Positions 21,221-32,900 of a DNA stretch of 64,000 nucleotides are shown one piece after another. A program made the position numbers and the translations under genes. The notes below the pieces were generated by a model. That model had not been told where the DNA came from. It was given only the letters and a program-made list of their open reading frames with translations, and searched no databases. This DNA comes from Crotophaga sulcirostris (lineage: Eukaryota; Chordata; Aves; Cuculiformes; Crotophagidae): the NCBI GenBank assembly GCA_013397455.1, contig VYZB01000024.1, positions 1 to 64,000 of the forward strand, written 5' to 3'. The stretch's first letter is position 1. Every line of letters begins with the position of its first letter.

Positions 21221-24130
21221 AAATAAAAATTTGCCAGATACTTAATCACAGAAAATACAGAAATAGCTGTTGAAAAGCATGAAGAAGCTCTACTCAGTAA
21301 GCTAGGAAAGTTGTATGGACAACAAAGGGCCCAGGGTGGTAGACCTCAAGGCTGATAAGGGGAAAGGAGAGCTCAAGGAGGGAATGTCAGACTAGTGATG
21401 AGAGTCCACCAAACAGAAGTGAAGTGAAATGTGGGACTGTAGAAGTGGTGCTTATGATGTGTGAAAATAGCAGGAATCCAAGAAAAGTAGAATAGGAAGA
21501 AGAGCCTGTAACTGTAGATGCTGCTTTACTTCTCCAGCAAGAGTACAAATCTCTAGCATATTAGGTAACATGCATATGTATAAATGTATAGAATATTTGA
21601 AGATAAAATATGTTTGGTTTGTAGGCAATCATGTTAATGGGGATGCATGAACTTTTAGTCCCTTCTGTTGCCAGGAAGCAATGTGCCTCACCTCTACTAG
21701 GTCACTGATGAAGTAAGGCACAAGCAGTTCTGCAAGCAGCTAAACAAGCACACTTGCATAAGTATTAACTGATCATACACTGTTGTTTATTATGTATTGG
21801 ACAATCAAGTCATCGAACTTAAATTTTGATAGGTATATGATGAAATGAGGAACAAAGCTGGTTCTTCTCTAGAACAGTCATTTTGCAAAACTGAGAGAAA
21901 TGCTATGAATATTCTTGTCAATATGCTAGCAAAATAATTCAATGTGGGCGTAGTTTAGTATCCAGAACATTAACACCAAGGCTTTTCCTAAAGAGGCTGT
22001 AATCAGGAGGAAATTGAGTTGATTGTCACTCATGACTAGATCACATGAAAGCAAATATGCTGAAGGGCATTGTGCTAAGACCTGTGGATGTATTTCATTG
22101 GTATCCAATATCTTTCTGTTTGTAAAAGGGCTGAGTTCGTTCAGGTGTTATCATCTTTACCAGATGCTGTTAGTAGTTATTGCTCCACAGCTTTCAAAGC
22201 ATCACAAATAGGCCTCATCTTCCCATTTGCCTTCCAGCTCTCGAACTCCTAGAACAAAGCCATGGAACTAAAAGAGAATTTGGTAACGTACATTTACACA
22301 AGTAAATGAGCAGCCCAAGCTGTAGGCATGAATTTACTGATGGACAGATACAACAAGATGGTCATAAACAGAGTCTGATCCTTCATGTCATTTTTAGCTC
22401 ATACTCAGTACTTTCTTGGAATGATGAATACACATCCCGTCCTTAAAAAGGTAAAAAGAGAGGGATTGTAAACTTTGCTGATGGACTGGTAGGTCCACAA
22501 GTTGTTCATACAGACCTTCTGCTCAAGTATTTGCTAAAGCAGGCCTCGAACTGTGACCAACACAGGTCACTCACACAAGCAGAAATATGCTAATAAGATA
22601 TGGAAACAAATTCCTGTTAAAAATCAGTAATGGGACCAGATTTGTTAGTCACAGGATGACCTAGAGTAGTATTTGATGACAATAGTGGTATAACAGTATT
22701 CCAAATTGATGTTGGTCTTTGCTGCAAAGTTCTCATCAAAATGTTTAGTGTCTTTATATGAATAAAGGCAAGGAAGTCTGTTCCCTCCTATAGAGCTGGG
22801 GAGTCTGACACAGATCTCTTTTGCTGAACAGGGGATAATCTACAGAAAAGAGAACTAGAGAGGATATTAAGGCTTGCCATAGTGTCCAGAGAGACTTCCA
22901 GTTGGCAATCACAGTGGTTAGGATGCCTATGAAGTCCAAAGCTAGTAGAATTAGTAAGCCAGCTGCTGCAGCAATAGTGGTCACAAATCAAATCTAACTT
23001 TGATGTAAAATCTGTGGGGAATGCAAGGATGAGGAGCAGAGAAACTGCACGGTTCAGAGAGTAACCTGAGACAAAGCTGTAACCGAGATGCAGATATGTC
23101 ATCAGCTTCGATCTTGCTGCTGATGAAAAAGACAATCCTGCCCTTCGCAGCTTCTCAGAATATAAATTTCTACCCCAGTCTTTTTGTCAGTGCTAGAAAC
23201 CACATGGCTATGTAGTAAGCACACATTGTTTATATCACACTAAAAACTGATACTCATCCTGTAGGTTGGTTTTCACCTACATCAATCAGCTGATCCCATA
23301 CAGTCTCACCATCCTCCTGATCATAAGGAAAGGGCGCTTTCATAACATTTTTGCAAGATTTGACCCACTTAAACCATGTGGAAAGATGCATGCTGAGGTT
23401 ACATATACAGCCCCAAGGTTTGGATGTAAAGGACACGTCTGTGCTAACCTAATGGAGTAATTTGCCCTTAAGAATTATTTTACAACTCTCACTGAAACAA
23501 CAACCTGCAGAGTCTGTCTTACTGTTTTGAAAGACACATTCAGCTGATCTAATTTTTATTCAGAAAAAAATATATTTCCCACACTAAATAAAGAATTATT
23601 GCAAGAATATATATTCTTTGGCATAGATTCAGATGAATCTGGATTTATCTGAAATTGAAGCATATCTGGTAAAAGAAAGGTCTTTTTTTTCTATTAAAAA
23701 ATATATTACTTCTAAACTGTCTTTATCTTTCCACTACTTCCTTAAACTTAAGATGTGACTTAGACCCTATTATGAGGAAGAAAGGACACCTAAGATTTCC
23801 TCTGCATGATCAAGATGTTAAGTTTTCAAGGGAAATAACCTTTCATTTTATTACCTATAAATTTTAAGTTAGGTGTGCGATATGATGAATTAATGGCAAA
23901 CAAAATCTGCTTGAGAATGTTCACAGTCATAAAGAATATTTCTTTCTAGAACTATTGGCGAAGAAATGGCCCAGTTTTTTTTTTTTTTTCCCATTTAATT
24001 TTGTTTTAAGAAAATATTCCCTGGACAATTTGTTTGTTTTTTTTTTTTTTAATTCTCTTCACAGAATAAGCTGAAAATAAAATTCTGCTTCTATAAAGAG
24101 CTGTATAAGAGATTAAAAGAGCAGTCAGAT
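21221..24130. other. Intergenic, nothing recognised
   Basis: No gene that I can support. A minus-strand frame at 22984-22754 is rich in hydrophobic residues but has no family signature and no splice context. Confidence 0.5.
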
Positions 24131-24134
24131 AGAT

Positions 24135-24560
24135 CACAGAATAATTTAGGTTGACAGGAACCTCTAGAAATCATATAATTCAAGCTCTGCGTCGCTTAGT
24201 TTTGGGTATCTCCAAGGATGGAGACTGCACAACCTCCCTAGGTAACTTTGTTCCAGTGTTCAATCATGCTTAGAGTGAGGACATTTTTCTATCTACTCCC
24301 TTGTTGAGTCTTGTATTTGCAAGTCTTCTGTCTTTTTGCTCAATTTATCCAAGAAGAGTCTGGCTCTGTCCATCCTCTTCATATCCTTCCATTAGGTAGA
24401 TGAAGGCATTAATAAAATCCTCGCTTAAGCACTCTCCTCTGAAGACAAAACCATTTCTCTCAACCTCTCCTTGTACAGCAGCCACTTCACTCACAATCAC
24501 AGGGGCTCATGCCACACTCGCTTCAGTATTCCAACATCTTTCTTATACTAGAAAGAATCC
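24135..24560 (-). mobile_element. CR1 fragment, old, 3' end
   Basis: + strand phrases CACAGAATAATTTAGGTTGACAG, AACCTCCCTAGG and CATCCTCTTCATATCCTTCC are the antisense of a CR1 3' end. Divergence is high. Confidence 0.75.
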
Positions 24561-24654
24561 AAAATGGACACAGATGTGTTTATTATACTGAAGAAATTTT
24601 GGATTATTTTTCAATCACGCTTTTGAGACATAGGCTTTCAGGGCATGATGAGTT

Positions 24655-24765
24655 GTTACATTTGCTTTATTTCTGGTGGTTAGTGATGAAGTTGGCAATG
24701 TTATGTTGGTTGGATTTGATGATCTTAAAGGTCTTCTTCAACCTAAACGATTCTATTGTCATGAC
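24655..24765 (+). mobile_element. CR1 3' tail fragment
   Basis: GTTGGATTTGATGATCTTAA followed by AGGTCTTCTTCAACCTAAACGATTCTA is a CR1 3' terminus in + orientation. Its start is uncertain. Confidence 0.7.
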
Positions 24766-26029
24766 ATCACCTTATAGTAGGTGGACAAATATTAATTGAA
24801 AAGTACAACTGAAAACACAAGCAACAACAAAATTGCTTTTGCAGGGACCATCACCAGGACAAACATAGCAACAGCCCCATCCTGCAAAGAAGATAAAGCC
24901 AAAGGTAAAGAAACACTGAGTGCTTACAGCACAAAGCGGTTTTGATATTTCCCAAATGAAAATATGTTCTATAGCACACAGTCCAGAAATCTATGAAATC
25001 AGTCTTTGTGAACTGCAAGAGCTTGGTGTTCGCCAGTTGGGCAGTCCAGCACCAGGGAGGCTTCTCAGATATCCAGGCACTTGCAAATCTTACATACTAG
25101 ACATAACCCATTCACACATACATCAGTTAACTGCCTGCCTGCAGATACTGCCAGGCAAAAAGCAACCTTATCCTCAGATGGCTGTCTGCTCATTGAATTT
25201 AGATTTAAAGTAGTCCATTCACCAACCCAGCAATAAGTGCAGAAGTGAACTAGGGAGTCTGAGAGTCAAACAATTCACTCCACTGGTAGGTTGGAACCTG
25301 CTATTAAAGCTGCTGGATTCCTTTCAGCCAGACAGGAATATGAGACACCTGGCTGAGAACATGGAAGCCTTAACAAGTCAAGGCACTGACAACTTACCAT
25401 CTGCAAATCTGTAATAACAGAGCTGGCAAGCTGTAGCACAGTTAGGCAATGTCATTCTTTACTTATTTTATCTTATCTTCACAACAGAAATGTGATTTGT
25501 GCAGCCTATGGATACCAGCATGTCTCAGTGTCCTAAACATTGTGATCCTGTTGGAATTTCATATTTCTGCTGCTCTATCAGTACCTTACACATTACTACA
25601 TCACATATATGCTTGTTCATATTCATCATTCACATCATTAATAAAAGTTAAAAAAAAATTATTTAGGGTAGGTACTTAGGCTTTTTTGGAAAATAATAGG
25701 GTCATAAAAAGAGGTGTCCAGTTAGGGAGAACATACATTTGTAACATGTCTCATTATATTAGTTTTTTAGAACTGTGGACTCATATCCCTAAAAGTTTTA
25801 CTATTCCGGGAAAAGCAATGATGTGATCTTGCATTTAGGAGACAGAAAAATGAATAAACCACAGGAAAAACTCTGTAGGAAATCATATCTCAGTAGCTCC
25901 CGAGTTCAGGAAACTACTGGTCTTTGCTTCTTGAAAAGTAAAGACTAAGGTAATCTTTTGTTGGTATACCTAGACACTATAAGTGTCTCATAGCTGTTTA
26001 CTGCCTTCTCACAAGGGAAGGAGGAGAAA
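24766..26029. other. Intergenic, nothing recognised
   Basis: No recognisable gene, RNA or named repeat. The open frames are short and not protein-like. Confidence 0.5.
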
Positions 26030-26311
26030 CAGGTGCTGATCTCTTCTCTTTTGTGACCTATGATAGGACTAGAGGTAATAGCAGGATGATCTGCCAGGGA
26101 GGTTTAGACTGGATATTAGGAAGAGGTTCTTCACCCAGCAGGTGGTGAAGCACTGGAACAGCTCCCCAGGGAAGCAGTCATGGCACCAAGCCTGTCAGTA
26201 TTCAAGAGGCATTTGGGAGTGTCCTGTGTAGAGACAGGAGCTGGACTCGATGACCCTTTTGGGTCCCTTCCAACTTGGGTTATTTTATGATTCTATGATT
26301 TTGTGTTTAAA
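26030..26311 (+). mobile_element. CR1 3' end fragment
   Basis: The element contains GGGAGGTTTAGACTGGATAT, a GGTTCTTCACCCAGCAGGTGGT block, GCTGGACTCGATGACCCTTT and GGGTCCCTTCCAACTTGGGT. The tail is ATTTTATGATTCTATGATT. This is a different CR1 subfamily tail from the ATACTGTG copies. Confidence 0.92.
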
Positions 26312-28640
26312 GGCATGTAGTAACAGGGAAGCAACCAGAAGGTGCCACTGCTGCAGATGGAAAGAGGAAAGAGGTGAGACACAAAGCCCTGTTCACATAA
26401 GTTATGAGTGATAATGCTGTATAGCAATGCTGACATTTTGCTCTGAGCATGGCAGGTTATCTCACAGAAAATATTTTAAAATCAATGTCAAGGTCGTGAA
26501 GAAAGTGAAGAAAGGACACAAGGTGATCCCTATTATGCCACCTTCTGTCTTTAGTCTTCCGGCTCAAAAAATATAACAATTTAGGTAATAATCTTTCTTT
26601 TTCAGAACAGCAGAAGAGTAGCATCAAGTAGCAATTCAGCAGATGAACAATGCAAAAAAAAAATCTTCCTATTTCCAACTCTACAGTCTGAACAGGGTAT
26701 TAAAATGTCTCAGTGTTATCTAAAATGTGTGGATGAAAATTTCTGGCTAAGGCCCAACTTGGATAACGTCATAGCAATTCCCATAGCTACGACTAAAGAC
26801 TGTAAAGCAGCATTTTAAAAACTTGCCATTTGTGACACAGAATATGAAACAATAGTCTTTCTTATTTCCCAAGTACCAGTGCTTCAGTGGCGAACAATTG
26901 AGAGACTATGGGACTGCAAGTTTGATAGTGTTTTCTATCACATTCTGACTTCGCTGTGCTCGTTCAAACCTAGACTTAGAGCTGTGAACTGAAACCTGAA
27001 CTAAACTTTACAAATAGCAACTATTACTATGGATCCCTTGTTAAACTGCATTTTTGGAGGGGGGAAGAATTGTATCATACCTTTGTTCCTTTACACAGGC
27101 TACTAATTAGATTTTTAGATGAAGATGTGATTGCCCTTGATTTTAATCTCTGAGCTGCCTTTGAAGCTACCTGGGAATCATGGAGAAGGATTAAGAAAAT
27201 GTTTACTGTTAAAAAACAATGTGTGATAGGAACCTTTGATGAAAGGGAAGGCCACAGGCATCTGAAGTCTACAGCCCCCACAAGGGAAGAGGGAGCCATA
27301 CGAGGCTGCAGTCCTCATATAGATATAGTAGCAAAAACATCTGGAGCCTCATAGGGATGGAAGTGAGTAATAGGGTCTGCAATCTGGTCAGGTTTATACC
27401 AGGTTTCTGTAGAGGTCACTTAGTACTCTGCTTGGAGGTAGTGATGGCAGGCATCAGGCTACATCCTCAGCCTGGTCCAAACCTTCTACCTCATGTTGAG
27501 ACTCTTGCATGATGCAGATAGCCCAACATGCAACTCCCTCTCCTCCCCTAATGGCTGTGTCATGTCAAACTGCCTCTATTACCGCTTCAAGCCCTACCTG
27601 AGCTGCCAGTCTTTTATCAGGAATTCCTTGGGGTGTGGGAGCTCTTCAGAGCAGTCAGGCCCCTCAGCGACTGCAGGAAAGGAGGAGATCTCTGGGCTGA
27701 GCCGTAGCTCTCCATCACACATCACCCTCGCATACACACAGGTGCGGAAGGGCAGTAACGACAGGTGTCTCTGAAAGCAGAGACCTCATTAACCATGGCA
27801 AGTGCGAATGGATAGGACTGTGCATGTCTTTCCCAGCACAAGCAGTGCTTAACCACACGGTGAAGTGCTTGCTCCAGGATGTGAGGACCGTTCCAAATCC
27901 CACCCAGTCTCGCAGCTGGTGGTTTGTGCTTATGTCCAACTCCTGTGGAGCTGCAAATCACACCCCACAAGCCTGTTTCCCACACACCATTTTAACAGGA
28001 GGCACAGAAATATCCTTGCAGAGCTCTTATGATAAGGGAAATAGGATTTTAGAATTATAAATTTTAAGATTTTAGAATTATTAGTTCAGGTTTTTATTAA
28101 GTTTACCAGGCAACATAAGCTGCGCATGAAGCCTCATGTATAGCCCCACCCTTGGCTGGCTTCAAACCCAGTCCAGGTGAATCAATGAAGGCCAGGTGCA
28201 GATCAGAACAAATAGCTTGAGAGAGGGGAATAATGGATAAAAAAATAAGTTAGGGTTAGTACTTTAATTAAGCTTAGTTTAACATTAGCCAAGAGATGGG
28301 GAACATTTGGAGTTTTCTTAACATTTTCAGAGACAAACTGTTTGGGAAATAAGAGACTAATGAGCCAACATCAATCTGCAACTTCTAAAGAACTGAAACG
28401 AGGTGGCAAAGAACAGATGACCTAAGAAAGTGGACATGACAGTTCGTGGAAAGACACCAAGATCTCTTCAGAATATTCTGAGGATTACCCTGTGTTATGA
28501 TAAGGGTATATATAGTTGTCGATTGTTGTCTTTGCCACTCACTGAGGTGATGGCCCAGCTCCGAGTTGTTAGTAAAGCAAAACCTAGTGATACCCACAGA
28601 CGGGTGAAATTATTTAACATCTTCCTTGCCCACAAAGCTG
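26312..28640. other. Intergenic upstream of CROT
   Basis: No gene supported. 27.4-28.0 kb is relatively GC-rich with short open frames on both strands that I cannot place. 28.05-28.6 kb contains a GGTATATATAG string; I looked for an LTR here but found no defined ends. Confidence 0.45.
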
Positions 28641-28659
28641 TAGGGCTACTGATCCTCGG

Positions 28660-29340
28660 GCCAGGAGCCCCCCCGGGCTCACAGGTGCCCTCAGGGGATG
28701 CCGCCGCGGTTACAAGCACAGCCCGCGGGGGACCCAGCACGGAGGACCCAGGCCGATGGAAACCATCACCCCCGCTCGGGCTGCGCTCGCTCGCCTCTCC
28801 CTTCTCTCCCCGCTCCCCCGCCGCGCTCCGCCCCGAGCCCCGGAGCCGCCAGGCCCCTCTCAGCTCCCGCCGCCTCCCCGCGGCTGCCCCGCCCCGCGCG
28901 GCTTCCTGCCCGGCTTGAAGTAGGGCAGAGGTGACGGCAGGCAGCGCCGGCTGAGGCGGCGGCGGGCTCGTACAGGCCACGGTAAGTGCTGCCTGTGATG
29001 CTCTTTGCTCGGTTGGGCTCGGCTCGGCTGGTCCGGGCTGGCGCTCGGTTCAGCTCAGCGCGGCTCGGTTCAGCTCAGCGCGGCTGTCTCCTACCCCGCA
29101 GGCCCCGGCCCTGTCCACCCGGGCTTCCCCGGGGCAGCTCCCGGCTCGAGCGGCGGCGCCCCGAGCCCCGCTGGGCCCTGCCTGGCCCGGGCCCGGGGCC
29201 GGCGCTGGGGCCGCGCCCCTCGGCGTTGCGGTTGCGGGGCGGCGGCCGGGCCGGGTCGGGTCGGTCCCCCCTCGCCGTTCGGCGGTGTGCGGGGGCTGCG
29301 CCTCGGGAAAGAAAACAACAGGGTCTGGAGAACCCGCCGG
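28660..29340 (+). promoter_or_regulatory. CROT: CpG island, CROT promoter and candidate noncoding exon 1
   Basis: About 680 bases of very GC- and CpG-dense DNA in AT-rich surroundings, without a TATA box, is typical of a housekeeping vertebrate promoter. Within it GGCCACG|GTAAGTGC places a good splice donor at 28982, so a noncoding first exon probably ends at 28981 and joins the acceptor at 29919. A short GCTCGGTTCAGCTCAGCGCG unit occurs twice in tandem around 29044-29082. Confidence 0.7.
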
Positions 29341-29424
29341 GGGCCGCCTGGTCGTGATTTCCCCGCTGTGGGCTGGCGGCTTCAGGCCAGGGAAGCACCC
29401 TCGATCCCGGCTTTGTCAGCGGAC

Positions 29425-29790
29425 ACTTCACAGAATCGTGGAACGGTTTGGGTTGGAAGGGGCCTCAGAGCCCATCCAGTCCCACCCCCCTGCCCTGGGC
29501 AGGGACCCCTCTCAGCAGCCCAGGCTGCTCCAGGCCCCATCCAGCCTGGCCTTGGACACCTCCAGGGAGGGGGCACCCACAGCTTCCCTGGGCAACCTGT
29601 GCCGGGGCCTCACCACCCTCAGTGTGAAGAATTTCTTCCTAATGTCTAATCTAAATCTTCCCCTTCCCATTTAAAGCCATTCCCCCTCGTCCTATGACTA
29701 CTTGCCTCTGTAAAAAGTCCCTCCCCAGCTTTCTTGTAGGCCCCCTTCAGGTTCTGGAAGGCCTTTTTAAGGTCTTCCTCTTGTATTCTC
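29425..29790 (-). mobile_element. CR1 3' end fragment in CROT intron 1
   Basis: The antisense CR1 tail CACAGAATCGTGGAACGG is followed by GGGTTGGAAGGGGCCTC and by CCTGGCCTTGGACACCTCC. The copy is GC-rich compared with the other CR1 fragments. Confidence 0.9.
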
Positions 29791-29928
29791 TGATAAATTC
29801 TATTATATTCCATGTTAGGTGTCTCTTACCATGAAAATGGCTGGGGAAGAAAGAAAACAGTGAGGAGATATATCATATGTCTCAAACTTAGGGTTTAATT
29901 GACTGATGTTGTGCTACAGGTCTGCATC

Positions 29929-32900
29929 ATGGAGAAGCAGGTGCTTGCATCCTCTGAGGAGCGAACGTTTCAGTACCAAGATTCTCTGCCTTCCCTGCCT
30001 GTACCTCCTCTTGATGAGTCTTTAAGTAAATACCTTGATTCAGGTAATTACTTAATAATATAATAGTAGTGCTGTGTGTGCTGTTGTCGCTAAAATAATC
30101 TGAAGATGTTTGCAGAGTGATTTGTGGAGACAGCTTGTGTCAGCTGATGTAATTGGGATGGGGGACTCAGACTAGAGAACAAAAGGTCTTTTCCAAGTTC
30201 AAAATGGGAAACTAAGTGCCCAGAACAACCTGAATAATAGTTTCCATTTTATCCCCATTTGCCTTTCTTCATGTGAAAGGGAATGGGGCATGTGAGAAGG
30301 TTACCTTTTTTGTTTGAGGTTTTTCCCCCTGAGGTTTAGTTCTTGTTTTTTCAGCCATGTGAGGTCCAACACAAAAAAAGCAAGACTAGCCCTACAGCTC
30401 AGGAACCAAGAGTGGGAGGGGAGAGACAAGGAGATGGTTGTAGAACGCATTCTAACCTGTCACACTGAGACAAGGCTCAACTCAGTTTGCTCAGTAGGAG
30501 TGGGTGCATGTTCAAATATAGATGTTTTCTTATACTCAGTCAGAAAATCCTAGAATCATAGTAAAAAATCATAGCATGGTTTGGGTTGAAAGGGACCTTT
30601 AAAGGTCCAACCTCCCTGCGAAGAGCAGGAACATCTTCAATGAGTTCAGGTTACTCAGAATCCTGTCCAACCTGACCTTGAATGTTTCCAGGGATGGGGC
30701 TTCTTTCACTGCTCTGGGCAACCTGTACTGGTGTTTCATCACCCTCACTGTAAAATATTTCTTCCTTATGCTTAGTCTACATCCACCCTCTTATAGTTTA
30801 AAGCCATTACCCCTTGTTCTGTTGCAACAGGCCCTGCAAAAAATGTCTGTCTCCATCTTTCTTATAAGCCATATTTAAGTACTGAAAGGACACAAGTAGG
30901 TCTCCCCAGAGCCTTGTTCTCTCCAGGCTGAACAATGTCAACTCTCTCGCCCTTCCCTCATAGGAGAGGGATCCATCCCTCTGGTCATCTTTGTGGGCCT
31001 CCTCTGGACCTGCGCCAACAGGTCCGTGTCTTTCCTGTGCTGAGGGCTCCAGACCTGGATGCAGTATTCCAGGTGAGGTCTCACCAGAGTGGAGTAGAGG
31101 GGCAGAATCCCCTCCCTCAGTCATGCTTCTGTTTATGCAGCCCAGGATTCAGGTTGGCTTTCTGGGCTGCAAATGCACGTTTTTGGTTCGTGTCTAGCTT
31201 TTCATCCCCCAATATCCCCAAGTCCTCCTTGGCAGGGCTGCTCTCAATCCGTTCTGTGCCCAGCCTGTATTGATACCAGGGGTTGCCCTGACCGAGGTGC
31301 AGGACACCTTTATAGGCATATCTGTAGTATTCTTTGCCACAGTTTGTCTGTGAAGCAGTTTTTAGCTAATAACATCACTGTGCTTGAACATCCACCCTGT
31401 TCCCTCTTCATTTTTTGTCGATAGAAGATGTGAAAGCAAAACTGACAGACATCCTCAACAGCCTTTCAGACAATGATCTGTGGAATTCCTTCGAATGTTG
31501 GCACCATCATGTGCAGCTGTGTCAACTCAGAAGGGAACTGTTGTGAAGGTGATCATAGTTGATTTCCTTAATTTGTGAAATAAAAAGTTAAAGTCAGTCT
31601 CAGGGTTTTTTTTGTGTCGGATCTCATATTTGCTGGTCTGATGAAAGATAGTTTTCCATCTACAAATTTTGTTTTGCATGATGACTACTTCTGTGTGACT
31701 GTATTTGCCCAGGGTCTTTGTACCAAAAACAAAAAGGGGGACAAAAACTTTTCCAAAGTTTTTTTATACTTAAATGTTCTTCTTTCACCAATTCTATTAA
31801 CTATACAGTAGTTGGAAAAGGTAGTGGTGGGCATTTTTTGATAGTTTCTGCCCTGAAATGCTTTCTCTTATGTGATTTTCTTTAGAGAACAAAGTTTTCA
31901 AAACAATATCAATGCATGTGTCTGGTTTTGTTTATAAAGCAGAGACACTGATTAGTTCTTTATTGTATCATATCAGACTTTGACAGAGATACATTACTTA
32001 GTATCCTGAGATTAGTTTCCAAAGTTTCTTTAATAATTTCCAGAACTCTGAGACACTGAGATTTTTCTGGAACATCTGCCTTGTGTCTTCCCATCTTACC
32101 TGTAAGACCTAGAGTCCTGCCCTTATCAGACACATATTAGACCAAAATTTCTTCTTCCCAAAATAGAGATCATTACCTTCACTCTGAGCTCCCTTTTATT
32201 CTGAGTATAGTGGAAATTGCTCAGTAGATGGTAAGGGGTTATCTTTGTTGTTCCTTATGTCATCACATTTTGATGCAGAATGTTGAAATGGTGGGTTTAG
32301 AGAAGAAATGTTGTGTGTACACATGTCAGAAAAGGTTTTCTTTTTGTTGTAATGCAGATTAAAGTTGTGCTGCAATAATAATGAACCTGCAATAGCAGAA
32401 TTGCCGTTTAGAACTTAGTTTTGTAAATGCAGCTGGCTTTCCTAGTTAATAAGTAACTCTCTTACAGAGTGATACAATCTGACAGTGAATTTATTTGCTC
32501 TTGTTTTCTGGTTCTGATCTGTGTTTCCATAAATCCCTTATGACATGTCCCTCTTTTTTTCATGCTGAAGTTACTTCCTGTGTCCTGTTCCTTGTACATA
32601 AGTCATTCTATAACTTTGGTCATCGTTGCTGATGTCCTTTAGTCTCACTGGGGGTTGTAGGCAAGTTAGTCCAGTAATGTTTGTTGTGCCAAAGTCTTCC
32701 CTTGTTTCAATCACTTAAAGCCAGAATGTGCAGTGCACAGTTCTAGGTGCTAGCTCGGTGATTTTCATTGCTTAAGCTCTTGATTTGTTTTGTCTGTGAA
32801 GGCGAGAGAAGGAATGGAGGTGCTTCTGAAGAACGTTTCAAAAGCTCCAAATGACCTTTCATATATGCTGTGAGTTTTTCCTTGGAAACCTTTGTATTTT

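Noticed and set aside
22754..23135. Hydrophobic minus-strand frames that look like membrane segments
   Set aside because: No family signature, no continuation in neighbouring frames and no splice context.
28027..28506. The 12-mer TTATGATAAGGG occurs at 28027-28038 and 28495-28506, flanking 456 bases with a TATA-like string, suggesting an LTR or retroposed insertion
   Set aside because: A 12-base repeat at this spacing is expected by chance once or twice in 64 kb. No LTR ends, primer site or tail were visible.
29005..29674. Long open frames (up to 214 codons) around the CROT CpG island
   Set aside because: Stops are rare in CpG-rich DNA in all frames. The right part is antisense CR1 and the residue make-up is Ala/Arg/Gly/Pro filler.
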